Shown one piece after another: positions 1 through 5,788 of a DNA stretch of 6,920 nucleotides (position 1 is its first letter; each line of letters starts with the position of its first letter). The DNA is taken from NCBI GenBank assembly GCA_017990865.1, contig JAGNNB010000163.1, positions 1 through 6,920 on the forward strand, given 5' to 3'. The notes under the pieces were generated by a model. The model saw only the letters and a program-made list of their open reading frames with translations. It searched no databases and was not told the DNA's origin. This stretch comes from Lysobacteraceae bacterium (GTDB taxonomy: Bacteria > Pseudomonadota > Gammaproteobacteria > Xanthomonadales > Xanthomonadaceae). The translations under genes were made by a program, and so were the position numbers.

Positions 1-3
1 GGC

Positions 4-9
4 TAAAAT
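4..9 (+). promoter_or_regulatory. Candidate -10 box of ttcA
   Basis: TAAAAT matches the sigma-70 -10 consensus at five of six positions. It ends nine bases before the ATG at 19, so transcription would begin roughly at 15-19, at or just before the start codon. No Shine-Dalgarno sequence lies in the bases between. The -35 region is outside the window, so the promoter is only half visible. The same nonamer CTAAAATGC recurs at 5638-5646. Confidence 0.45.
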
Positions 10-18
10 GCTCGGCTT

Positions 19-924
19 ATGAGCACCGCCCTGCCCCTGTCCGAACCCGCGCCGCCGGCCTCGCGCCGCGCCGCGCACGAAGCCCAGAAGCTGGCCAAGC
101 GCCTGCGCCATCAGGTGGGCCGCGCGATCGCCGATTTCGGCATGATCGAGGACGGCGACAAGGTGATGGTCTGCCTGTCCGGCGGCAAGGACAGCTACAC
201 GCTGTTGGACATCCTGCTGCAATTGCAGAAAAAGGCGCCGGTGCGGTTTTCGATCACTGCGGTGAATCTGGACCAGAAGCAGCCGGGGTTCCCCGAGCAC
301 GTGCTGCCGGAGTATCTGGCTTCGATCGGCGTGGACTACAAAATCATCGAACAGGACACCTACTCCGTGGTGGCGCGGGTGGTGCCCGAGGGCAAGACGA
401 TGTGCTCGCTGTGCTCGCGGCTGCGGCGCGGCGCGCTGTACACCCATGCCGAGAAGGAAGGCTTCACCAAGATCGCGCTGGGGCATCATCGCGACGACCT
501 GGTGGCCACGTTCTTCATGAACTTGTTCTTCCACTCGAAGATCAGCGGCATGCCGCCGAAGCTGCTGAGCGACGACGGCAAGCATGTGGTGATCCGCCCG
601 CTGGCCTACGTGCGCGAGGACGATATCGCCGCCTACGCCGAAGTGCGCAAGTTCCCGATCATCCCGTGCAACCTGTGCGGCTCGCAGGAGAATCTGCAGC
701 GCAAGCAGACCAAGAAGATGCTGGATGCGTGGGAACGCGAAACGCCCGGGCGCATCGAGCAGATCGCGCGCGCGCTGGGCGATATCCGTCCGTCGCAATT
801 GAGCGACCCGAAACTGTTCGATTTCCTGTCGCTGGGCAAACGCGGCGATGCGACGATGCCGGATGCGCATGCGTGGTTGGGGGGCGATGCGTCGGCTGCG
901 CACGACGAGACTGCAATACCCTGA
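19..924 (+). CDS. ttcA: tRNA 2-thiocytidine(32) synthetase TtcA
   Basis: This 301-residue protein is the cytoplasmic enzyme that thiolates cytidine 32 in certain tRNAs, using ATP to adenylate the base and an Fe-S cluster in sulfur transfer. The sequence shows the PP-loop ATP-pyrophosphatase motif SGGKDS at residues 54-59. It has the family cysteine pair CSLC at 129-132, the stretch GHHRDD at 155-160, and a second pair CNLC at 217-220 followed by GSQENLQR. The known cluster uses the first pair plus a cysteine from the second. Length is close to that of E. coli TtcA (about 311). The N-terminal 20 residues are a variable Ala/Pro-rich tail. The start at 19 is the first in-frame ATG in the window and lacks a Shine-Dalgarno site, which fits the -10-like box directly upstream. 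The C-terminal tail after about residue 275 is poorly conserved and low in complexity. rdgC follows in the same direction after 115 bases. Confidence 0.97.
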   Translation: MSTALPLSEPAPPASRRAAHEAQKLAKRLRHQVGRAIADFGMIEDGDKVMVCLSGGKDSYTLLDILLQLQKKAPVRFSITAVNLDQKQPGFPEHVLPEYLASIGVDYKIIEQDTYSVVARVVPEGKTMCSLCSRLRRGALYTHAEKEGFTKIALGHHRDDLVATFFMNLFFHSKISGMPPKLLSDDGKHVVIRPLAYVREDDIAAYAEVRKFPIIPCNLCGSQENLQRKQTKKMLDAWERETPGRIEQIARALGDIRPSQLSDPKLFDFLSLGKRGDATMPDAHAWLGGDASAAHDETAIP

Positions 925-927
925 TGT

Positions 928-1017
928 TGTCATTCCGAGCGCAGCGAGGAACCCGCTTATCGCCGCGCGACTCATTACCGAACAACAGGTCCCTCAGCCT
1001 TCGGCTTCGGGATGACA
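928..1017. repeat. Short imperfect inverted-repeat element
   Basis: A roughly 90-base element fills most of the gap between ttcA and rdgC, beginning three bases after the ttcA stop. Its left end reads TGTCATTCCGA and its right end, on the opposite strand, TGTCATCCCGA: ten of eleven bases match. Both arms then reach a shared GAGG-ACC block, with a four-base length difference between them. The right arm also holds a small AGCC-TTC-GGCT hairpin (998-1008). Left ends of the form TGTCATTCCGAGCG are, from memory, common in dispersed palindromic elements of many bacteria. No open frame or transposase is present, so it would be non-autonomous. It could act as a weak terminator because T-rich sequence follows the right arm, but this is inference. 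Confidence 0.6.
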
Positions 1018-1039
1018 TTTCTTTCACTTTGGACCCCAG

Positions 1040-1945
1040 ATGTTCTTCAGAAACCTCACGTTCTTCCGTTTCCCCGCTTCTTTGAAATTCGACGATCTGG
1101 ACGCCGGGCTCGTCGAATGCGCGCTCAAACCCGTCGGCGCTTTGGAATTGTCCTCGCGCGGCTTCGTCTCCCCGTTCGGGCGCGGCGAAGGCGAAGCGTT
1201 GTCGCACCGCATCGGCGACGCGATTTGGCTGGCTGCCGGCAGCGAGGACAAACTGCTGCCCAGCGCCGTGGTCAACGATCTGCTGCAGAAAAAGCTCCTC
1301 GAAATCGAAGAAAAGGAAGGCCGCAAACTCGGCGGTCGCGCGCGCAAGCGGCTGAAAGAGGATTTGGTGCACGAATTGCTGCCGCGCGCGTTCGTGCGGC
1401 CGAGCCGCACCGACGCGATGATCGATTGCGAACACGGTTTCATCGCGGTGGACACCTCTTCGCGCAAAAGCGCCGAGGCGGTGGTCTCCGACGTGCGTCA
1501 TGCGCTGGGCAGTTTTCCCGCGTTGCCGCTGAACGCCGAAGTGGCGCCGCGTTCGGTGCTGACCGGTTGGATCGCGGGCGATGCGCTGCCTGACGGGCTG
1601 TCGCTGGGCGACGAATGCGAGCTGCGCGACCCGACCGATCAAGGCGCCATCGTGAAATGCCAGCGTCAGGAACTGCAGAGCGACGAGATCGGCAAGCATC
1701 TGGAATCGGGCAAACAAGTCACGCGCTTGGCGCTGATGTTGGACGATCACGTCAGCTTCGTGTTGGGCGAGGATTTGACGATCCGCAAGCTGAAATTCCT
1801 CGACGGCGCGGTGGATCAACTCGAATCCACCGAGCGCGACGACCTGCGCGCGGAGTTGGACGCGCGCTTCGCCTTGTTCAGCGCGGAAGTGCGGCGGCTC
1901 TTTTTGACTCTGGAACCGGCGTTGAAGTTGTCGAAGGCGGAGTGA
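1040..1945 (+). CDS. rdgC: Recombination-associated protein RdgC
   Basis: RdgC is a nucleoid-associated protein whose dimer forms a ring around double-stranded DNA and limits RecA-driven recombination. This copy has 301 residues, against about 303 in E. coli, and is collinear with it. Visible landmarks are the N-terminal FFRNLTFFR, GFVSPFGR at 41-48 (the E. coli GWVPPMG region), the charged helix with LLQKKLLEIEEKEGRKL at 82-98, LLPRAFVR at 113-120, GAIVKCQRQELQSDEI at 202-217 with ESGKQVTRLAL following, and IRKLKFLD at 248-255. There is no signal peptide or membrane segment. The ATG at 1040 gives the family N-terminus; GGA at 1031-1033 is a modest ribosome site. The gene is separated from ttcA by an inverted-repeat element and is followed by the REP array, so it is probably transcribed alone or by read-through from ttcA. 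Confidence 0.96.
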   Translation: MFFRNLTFFRFPASLKFDDLDAGLVECALKPVGALELSSRGFVSPFGRGEGEALSHRIGDAIWLAAGSEDKLLPSAVVNDLLQKKLLEIEEKEGRKLGGRARKRLKEDLVHELLPRAFVRPSRTDAMIDCEHGFIAVDTSSRKSAEAVVSDVRHALGSFPALPLNAEVAPRSVLTGWIAGDALPDGLSLGDECELRDPTDQGAIVKCQRQELQSDEIGKHLESGKQVTRLALMLDDHVSFVLGEDLTIRKLKFLDGAVDQLESTERDDLRAELDARFALFSAEVRRLFLTLEPALKLSKAE

Positions 1946-1967
1946 GGCGCGGACGGCGCGACGCTTG

Positions 1968-2159
1968 TTCGATTCCGAGAAAAGCATCGCGCCTGCCGGC
2001 GCTCCTACAACAGCAGGTGCCTTATCGGAACGGCGTGCGTTGCGGTACGTTTTCGATTCTGCGAAAAGCGTCGCGCCTGCCGGCGCTCCTACAACAGCAG
2101 GTGCCTTATCGGAACGGCGTGCGCTGCGGTGCGTGTTCGATTCCGCGAAAAGCGTCGCG
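1968..2159. repeat. Tandem array, 84-base period, 2.3 copies
   Basis: Two complete copies (1968-2051 and 2052-2135) differ at about six of 84 positions. A third copy starts at 2136 with TTCGATTCCGCGAAAAGC and stops matching inside its REP at about 2159. Each full copy carries one REP palindrome on the minus strand (1987-2008 and 2071-2092), whose stem-loop is GCGCC-GGCA-GGCGC read from the minus strand with a GTAG head. The remainder of each unit includes AACAGCAGGTGCCTTATCGG and a G+C-rich tail. Open frames across it translate only the repeat (motifs such as RLPAL and GAPTTAG), so I do not call a gene. Confidence 0.9.
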
Positions 2160-2257
2160 GCTGACGCCGCTCCCACAATTCGGCGGCTGGGGTGCGCTTC
2201 GACCCGCCTTCGGCTGTGTCGAAACTCGGCATTCCTGCAAATCGGTTGTTGATGCTA

Positions 2258-2316
2258 TCGAGTCTGCCGGCGCTCCTGCAGAAGAGATGCTGTTGTGGGA
2301 GCGCCGGCAGGCGCGA
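2258..2316. repeat. REP doublet (head to head), copy 1
   Basis: A minus-strand REP at 2258-2279 and a plus-strand REP at 2295-2316 face each other across 15 bases containing AGAAGAGATGCTG. The left arm is degenerate (CTCCTGC instead of CTCCTAC, and TCGAGTC in place of TCGCGCC), so the long hairpin is imperfect. The right arm keeps an intact GCGCC-GGCA-GGCGC stem-loop. Confidence 0.7.
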
Positions 2317-2440
2317 TGCTTTTCGGAATCGAACATCGGTCGCGGCTGACGCCGCTCCCACAATGCGGCAGATCGGGCGCGCTTCGACCCGCCTTCGGCT
2401 TTCGAAACTCGGCATTCCTGCAAATCGGTTGTTGAAGCTA

Positions 2441-2499
2441 TCGCGTCTGCCGACGCTCCTACACAAGAGATGCTGTTGTGGGAGCGCCGGCAGGCGCGA
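2441..2499. repeat. REP doublet (head to head), copy 2
   Basis: This is the second copy of the doublet within the 185-base array: a minus-strand REP at 2441-2462 and a plus-strand REP at 2478-2499. The left arm has a GACGC change that breaks one stem pair, while the right arm is identical to that of the first doublet. Confidence 0.7.
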
Positions 2500-2522
2500 T
2501 GCCTTTCGCGAAATCGAACATC

Positions 2523-2585
2523 CGTCGCGGCTGACGCCGCTCCCACATGATGGCGTTCGTTGTGGGAGCGGCGTCAGCCGCGACG
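2523..2585. repeat. Perfect 25-base inverted repeat of two REPs
   Basis: The arms 2523-2547 and 2561-2585 are exact reverse complements with a 13-base loop (TGATGGCGTTCGT). Each arm is a second-type REP with GCGGC-GTCA-GCCGC inside, so it can fold either as one long hairpin or as two small ones. It closes the REP region and sits 26 bases before the -35 box proposed for the metallopeptidase gene. It could stop read-through from rdgC or shield the message, but no T run follows, so it is not a classical intrinsic terminator. Confidence 0.85.
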
Positions 2586-2610
2586 ACGTTGCCGTTATGT
2601 CCGATCGCGC

Positions 2611-2638
2611 TTGCGTCTTGCGTCCATCCCGCGATAAT
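2611..2638 (+). promoter_or_regulatory. Promoter of the YgjP-like gene
   Basis: TTGCGT (2611-2616) and GATAAT (2633-2638) are separated by 16 bases and match the sigma-70 boxes at four of six and five of six positions respectively. The -10 box ends seven bases before the ATG at 2646, so the transcript would begin at or next to the start codon. No Shine-Dalgarno sequence is present, which agrees with a leaderless mRNA. Confidence 0.6.
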
Positions 2639-2645
2639 TCGTCGC

Positions 2646-3431
2646 ATGTCGCTTCGCTTCTTCCAACGCCCCAACGCCGTCGCCGCGGCGCCCGTGCAAA
2701 CGCGCGAGCGCATCGCGGTCGCGCTGGACGACGGTCGCAGCGTCGAGGTGTTGCGGGTCCGCGATGCGCGCGCGAAGCGGATCAAACTTTCGGTGAGCGA
2801 ACGCGGCGCGCGGTTGACGCTGCCGTTGCGCGCCAGTCTGATCGCGGGAGATCGTTTTCTCGCCGAACATCGCGAGTGGCTGTCGTCGCAATTGGATCGC
2901 TTGACGGTCGCCGACGGCGCCGCGCTGGAACCGGGGCTCGCCGAAACCCTGCCGTTGCGCGGCGAAGCCCTGCCGCTGCATTGGGGGGGCGGCCGCTTCG
3001 TGCGTTTGCGGGTCGACGACGACGGTGTGCATTGCGCGCTGCCCGAGAAGCGTTCGGATGCGGCGTGGCGGCGCGCGCTGCGCGATTTCTACGAAGCGCA
3101 GGCGCGCGCCGATGTCGGCCGCTGGTTGCCGCGCTATCTCTCCGACCTGCCGCGCGCGCCGCGCCGCGTGCAGTTCAAGCGGATGAGCTCGCAATGGGGT
3201 TCGCTGTCGCCCGACGGCACGGTGGCGCTGGATCTGTCGCTGGTGTTGGGCGCGCCCGCGGCGTTCGAGTATGTGCTGGTGCACGAGCTGTGCCATCTGA
3301 TCCATCACGATCATTCGCCGCGGTTCTGGCGCGAAGTGGAAGCGCGCTGCCCGGATTGGAAACGGCATCGTGAGTATTTTCGCGAAGAGGGCCGCGCGCT
3401 GAAGGCGACGCTGCAGGCGTTGGTGGGTTGA
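2646..3431 (+). CDS. YgjP/DUF45-family zinc metallopeptidase
   Basis: This 261-residue protein belongs to the YgjP-like (DUF45, COG1451-type) predicted metalloproteases. The C-terminal third carries the zinc-site helix HELCH at 213-217 followed by LIHHDHSPRFW, where His223 is the likely third ligand and HSPRFW is the family signature. Upstream is SQWGSLS at 182-188, corresponding to the usual R-WGSC-S block, with Leu in place of Cys. No signal peptide or membrane helix is seen, so it should be cytoplasmic; the substrate is unknown. I chose the ATG at 2646 because it follows the promoter directly. The longer frame from 2547 would translate the REP hairpin and promoter into the N-terminus. The gene converges on the alpha/beta hydrolase gene, with two REP doublets between them. 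The family call is strong; the biological role is not established. Confidence 0.9.
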   Translation: MSLRFFQRPNAVAAAPVQTRERIAVALDDGRSVEVLRVRDARAKRIKLSVSERGARLTLPLRASLIAGDRFLAEHREWLSSQLDRLTVADGAALEPGLAETLPLRGEALPLHWGGGRFVRLRVDDDGVHCALPEKRSDAAWRRALRDFYEAQARADVGRWLPRYLSDLPRAPRRVQFKRMSSQWGSLSPDGTVALDLSLVLGAPAAFEYVLVHELCHLIHHDHSPRFWREVEARCPDWKRHREYFREEGRALKATLQALVG

Positions 3432-3442
3432 GTCGATCGCTT

Positions 3443-3525
3443 TGTGGGAGCGCCGGAAGGCGCGATAGCGTCGGCGAAACGCTGCGGCTCCTCAAAGAGC
3501 GTTCGCGCCTTCCGGCGCTCCCACA
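3443..3525. repeat. REPIN 1: perfect 23-base inverted REP pair
   Basis: The arms 3443-3465 (plus) and 3503-3525 (minus) are exact reverse complements. Both have a GTGG head and an unusual GCGCC-GGAA-GGCGC stem-loop. The 37-base interior includes its own small hairpin (AGCGT and ACGCT). It begins 12 bases after the metallopeptidase stop and lies between convergent genes, so it could work as a transcript-end structure for either. Confidence 0.85.
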
Positions 3526-3543
3526 TGGGTTGAGCCGATTTCT

Positions 3544-3625
3544 CTGTAGGAGCGCCGGCAGGCGCGACAGGATCGGCGAATCACTCTGGCTCGAAAAGCG
3601 GTCGCGCCTACCGGCGCTCCTACAG
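3544..3625. repeat. REPIN 2: inverted REP pair
   Basis: The arms 3544-3567 (plus) and 3602-3625 (minus) pair along 24 bases with one difference, GGCA against GGTA in the loop-side position. Both have the GTAG head. The 34-base interior shares GGCGAA, GGCTC and AAAAGCG-like blocks with the interior of REPIN 1, so the two are diverged copies of one element. It ends nine bases before the stop codon of the minus-strand hydrolase gene. Confidence 0.85.
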
Positions 3626-3633
3626 CGCAGCCC

Positions 3634-4539
3634 CTAGAGGCCGAGCGCTTCGACGACCTCGCGGGGATCGGTCATATGCAGATGATGGCTGCCGGGGATC
3701 ACGCGGATGCCGATGTCGCGCACGCAGGCGGTGCGGGTTTCGATCATCGAGGGCGGAATGTAGGGCGGATGCGGGTCGGCCATGACGATGCGCACGGGGC
3801 ATTGGATGGCACGCAGGCAATCGTGGATTTGGCCGTCGGTCATGCGCACGGCGGTGGGCAGGGTGAGTCGCGCGTCGCTGCTCCACACGAAACCGCCGTC
3901 CACCGGGCGTACGCCGCGGCGCACGATCGCCGTCGCAGAGGCTTCGTCGAGCGTGGTGATATTGCCTTGCATGCGCGCCTGCACCGCGATATCGACCGAC
4001 GAAAATACGCGTTTGCGGCCGGCGTCCAGCGCGCGGCGTTTGCTCAAGGCATCGCGCAGGCGTTCGCCGCTGCCGACTTCCGGCGCCGCCAATGGACCCA
4101 AGGCTTCGATCAGATGCATGGATTCCACGCGTTCCGGCGCGGCGGCGGCGAACAGCGTCGACAACGCGCCGCCCATCGAATGCCCGAGCAAGGCGAAACG
4201 CGACCAGCCCAGCGCGTCGGCCGCGGCGGCGATGTCGAGCATTGCGCTGAACGGCGTGTACTCCGCCATCTCCGGGTAATGGAAACTGCCGCCATGACCG
4301 GGCATGTCCATCGCGACCAGATGGTAGTGCGCCAACAGCGGCGCTATCGGCAGAAAACTCGCGGCGTTGTCGAGCCAACCGTGCAGCGCGAGCAGCGGCG
4401 GGCGCGCATCGGGCGCGCCGTCGTCGCCGACGGGTACGCCGTTGGTCAATGCGGCGAAACGCCCGCGCGGGGTGTCGATGCCAATCTCGCGAAGGCTTGT
4501 CTCACGAAGGCTCGCCTCGTCCATCCCGATCTCACCCAT
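3634..4539 (-). CDS. Alpha/beta hydrolase, SERHL-like
   Basis: This 301-residue protein has the alpha/beta hydrolase fold and resembles the serine-hydrolase-like (SERHL) group. Visible are LLALHGWLDNAASF at 49-62 with the oxyanion HGW, VAMDMPGHGGS at 75-85, the nucleophile elbow GHSMGG at 119-124 with Ser121, and the C-terminal GSHHLHMTDP at 283-292, where His285 aligns with the catalytic histidine. There is no signal peptide, so it is probably cytoplasmic; the substrate cannot be read from the sequence. The start at 4539 overlaps the hemH stop as ATGGGTGA and has AAGG nine bases upstream. An ATG 15 bases further on (4524) has GGTGAG at good spacing and is a possible alternative. An earlier in-frame ATG at 4674 would lie deep inside hemH and is not credible. 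Residues 9-18 hold a small duplication, ASLRE-TSLRE. The overlap suggests translational coupling with hemH. Confidence 0.9.
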   Translation of the reverse strand: MGEIGMDEASLRETSLREIGIDTPRGRFAALTNGVPVGDDGAPDARPPLLALHGWLDNAASFLPIAPLLAHYHLVAMDMPGHGGSFHYPEMAEYTPFSAMLDIAAAADALGWSRFALLGHSMGGALSTLFAAAAPERVESMHLIEALGPLAAPEVGSGERLRDALSKRRALDAGRKRVFSSVDIAVQARMQGNITTLDEASATAIVRRGVRPVDGGFVWSSDARLTLPTAVRMTDGQIHDCLRAIQCPVRIVMADPHPPYIPPSMIETRTACVRDIGIRVIPGSHHLHMTDPREVVEALGL

Positions 4540-5536
4540 GCGCGTTGTCGCCTTCGTGTTCGCCCAGATGCCGCATCGCCAAGGCCGCAAGCGCCTGCGC
4601 ATGCGCGGGCGAGCTGTTGAGGCAGGGGATGTAACGCAGCGCTTCGCCGCCGTGCGCGCGGAACAGTTCGGCATTCTGGATCGAAATTTCCTCCAGCGTT
4701 TCCAGACAATCCACCGCGAACCCCGGGCAGACCACGTCCAACGTCTTCACGCCCTTCGCACCGAGATCTTCCAGCACTTTGTCGGTGTACGGCTGCAGCC
4801 ACGGTTCGCGGCCGAAACGCGATTGGAAGGTCAGCATCGCCTCGTCCGGCGAGATGCCCAATGCGGCGACGATGGCGTCCACGCTGGCGCGCGACTGCGC
4901 GGCGTAGGGATCGCCCGCATCCACCAAGCGCTGCGGAATGCCGTGGAAGGAAAACATCAAACGCTCGGCGCGGCCATGTTCGGCCCAATGCGCGCGGATC
5001 GAATCGGCGACGGCGGCGACCCAACCTGAGTCGATGTGGTACTCCTCGATGGTCGAGAACGCGAGCGCGCCCTCATGCACTTCGTCGTCGAGTGCTTCGA
5101 TTTTGTCCACGACCGATGCGGTGGTGGTGGTCGAATATTGCGGATACAGCGGCAACACCGCGATGCGGCGCGCGCCGTCGGCGCGAAGTTTGGCGACAAC
5201 ATCGGCCATCGACGGATTGCCGTAACGCATCGCCCACGCCACCCGCATGTTCGGCAACAGCGGCTGCATCGCGGCGGCCAGGTCGCGCGTATGCACCGCC
5301 AGCGGCGAGCCGCCGTCCATCCAGACCTCGGCGTATTTCTTCGCCACTTTCGGGCCGCGGATCGGCAGGATGATGAAGTGCAACAGCGGGCACCACAGCC
5401 AGCGCGTCAGCGGCACCACGCGGTGGTCGTGGAGGAATTCCGAAAGATAGCGACGTACGGCGTTGGGGGTGGGCGCATCGGGCGTGCCCAGGTTCACCAG
5501 CAACAGGGCGGTGTCGTGCTTGGTCGGCATGGTCAT
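4532..5536 (-). CDS. hemH: Ferrochelatase
   Basis: HemH inserts Fe2+ into protoporphyrin IX, the last step of protohaem synthesis, acting at the cytoplasmic face of the membrane. The 334-residue protein starts with the family pattern LLLVNLGTPDAP at 11-22. It continues with GSPLAVHTR at 76-84, AMRYGNPS at 102-109, VLPLYPQYSTTTTAS at 127-141, FSFHGIPQR at 196-204 with the catalytic His198, FQSRFGREPWLQPYTD at 237-252, and PGFAVDCLETLEEI at 271-284 with the catalytic Glu279. C-terminal NSSPAH is also present. Length is slightly above the E. coli protein (320). The ATG at 5536 and another at 5530 are both possible; neither has a good Shine-Dalgarno site. A weak TCCTAT box lies six bases upstream of 5536. 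It is the first gene of a probable two-gene operon with the overlapping hydrolase gene, and is divergent from the SYLF gene. Confidence 0.97.
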   Translation of the reverse strand: MTMPTKHDTALLLVNLGTPDAPTPNAVRRYLSEFLHDHRVVPLTRWLWCPLLHFIILPIRGPKVAKKYAEVWMDGGSPLAVHTRDLAAAMQPLLPNMRVAWAMRYGNPSMADVVAKLRADGARRIAVLPLYPQYSTTTTASVVDKIEALDDEVHEGALAFSTIEEYHIDSGWVAAVADSIRAHWAEHGRAERLMFSFHGIPQRLVDAGDPYAAQSRASVDAIVAALGISPDEAMLTFQSRFGREPWLQPYTDKVLEDLGAKGVKTLDVVCPGFAVDCLETLEEISIQNAELFRAHGGEALRYIPCLNSSPAHAQALAALAMRHLGEHEGDNAHG

Positions 5537-5638
5537 AGCCGCATAGGATGACAGCCGCGCGCGATCCCGTCAGCGGCGAGGCGCACAGTCCCGTCGGTGT
5601 CGCGCCGGAACCTTGAGACGAGAGCGGCGGTCGGACAC

Positions 5639-5644
5639 TAAAAT
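5639..5644 (+). promoter_or_regulatory. Candidate -10 box of the SYLF gene
   Basis: TAAAAT lies in the nonamer CTAAAATGC that also precedes ttcA. TTGAGA at 5613-5618 is the nearest -35-like hexamer, but its 20-base spacing is too long for a good match. If used, the box would give a leader of roughly 135-140 bases before the ATG at 5789, containing the hairpin at 5745-5766. Nothing else gene-like is seen in 5537-5788. Confidence 0.35.
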
Positions 5645-5744
5645 GCCGGTTCGCGCGCGGGCATCGCGATCGATGCTCATGATCAGCGCTCGTTCTCGTC
5701 GCTCGCGATGCGCCTCGTCGCACCGTGCCGCTGCGATTCATCCT

Positions 5745-5773
5745 GCCCCCGCTAGGCTGCGGGGGCTTCCCCC
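5745..5773 (+). promoter_or_regulatory. Leader hairpin with alternative pairing
   Basis: GCCCCCGC (5745-5752) and GCGGGGGC (5759-5766) form a perfect 8-base-pair stem with loop TAGGCT. The same GGGGG run (5761-5765) can instead pair with CCCCC at 5769-5773 across a three-base CTT loop. The two folds exclude each other. The ribosome site GGAG (5777-5780) follows within four bases. No T run follows the first stem, so I do not call it an intrinsic terminator. A regulatory role is inference. Confidence 0.5.
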
Positions 5774-5788
5774 GACGGAGTCCGTTCG

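Larger units (their letters stand above)
2155..2546. repeat. Tandem array, 185-base period, 2.1 copies
   Basis: Copies begin at 2155, 2340 and 2525 (third copy only about 22 bases), all with a minus-strand REP of the second type (stem-loop GCGGC-GTCA-GCCGC, head GTGG). Each full copy then holds a unique-looking core with CTTCGACCCGCCTTCGGCT and CTCGGCATTCCTGCAAATCG. A degenerate minus-strand REP follows (2258-2279 and 2441-2462), and then a plus-strand REP of the first type (2295-2316 and 2478-2499). A two-base deletion after CTTCGGCT in copy 2 is compensated by a two-base gain near the unit end, so the period stays exactly 185. The array shares its first REP with the end of the 84-base array. 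No credible gene lies in 1946-2645. Confidence 0.9.

Noticed and set aside
659..2176. 505-codon minus-strand open frame over ttcA, rdgC and the REP array
   Set aside because: It is a shadow of two well-recognised plus-strand genes, and its N-terminal part is translated REP sequence (AASAATLFAES repeats).
1965..2546. Small open frames in the tandem arrays
   Set aside because: Their products are only translated REPs (RLPALLQ, GAASAAT, GSAGRRD). Such peptides are frequent false gene calls in REP-rich genomes.
1968..2546. CRISPR-like array
   Set aside because: The repeated units are 84 and 185 bases with no short repeat and unique spacer pattern, the copies are tandem along their whole length, and there are no cas genes.
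2547..2645. Longer N-terminus of the metallopeptidase from the ATG at 2547
   Set aside because: It would encode the loop and right arm of the palindrome and the promoter; the ATG at 2646 fits the family and the -10 box.
2192..3373. 393-codon plus-strand open frame across the REPs and the metallopeptidase gene
   Set aside because: It is Arg/Ala-rich, starts in REP DNA and runs in another frame than the gene with the HELCH zinc motif.
4540..4674. 45-residue N-terminal extension of the hydrolase
   Set aside because: It lies wholly in the hemH coding region and has no hydrolase-like sequence.
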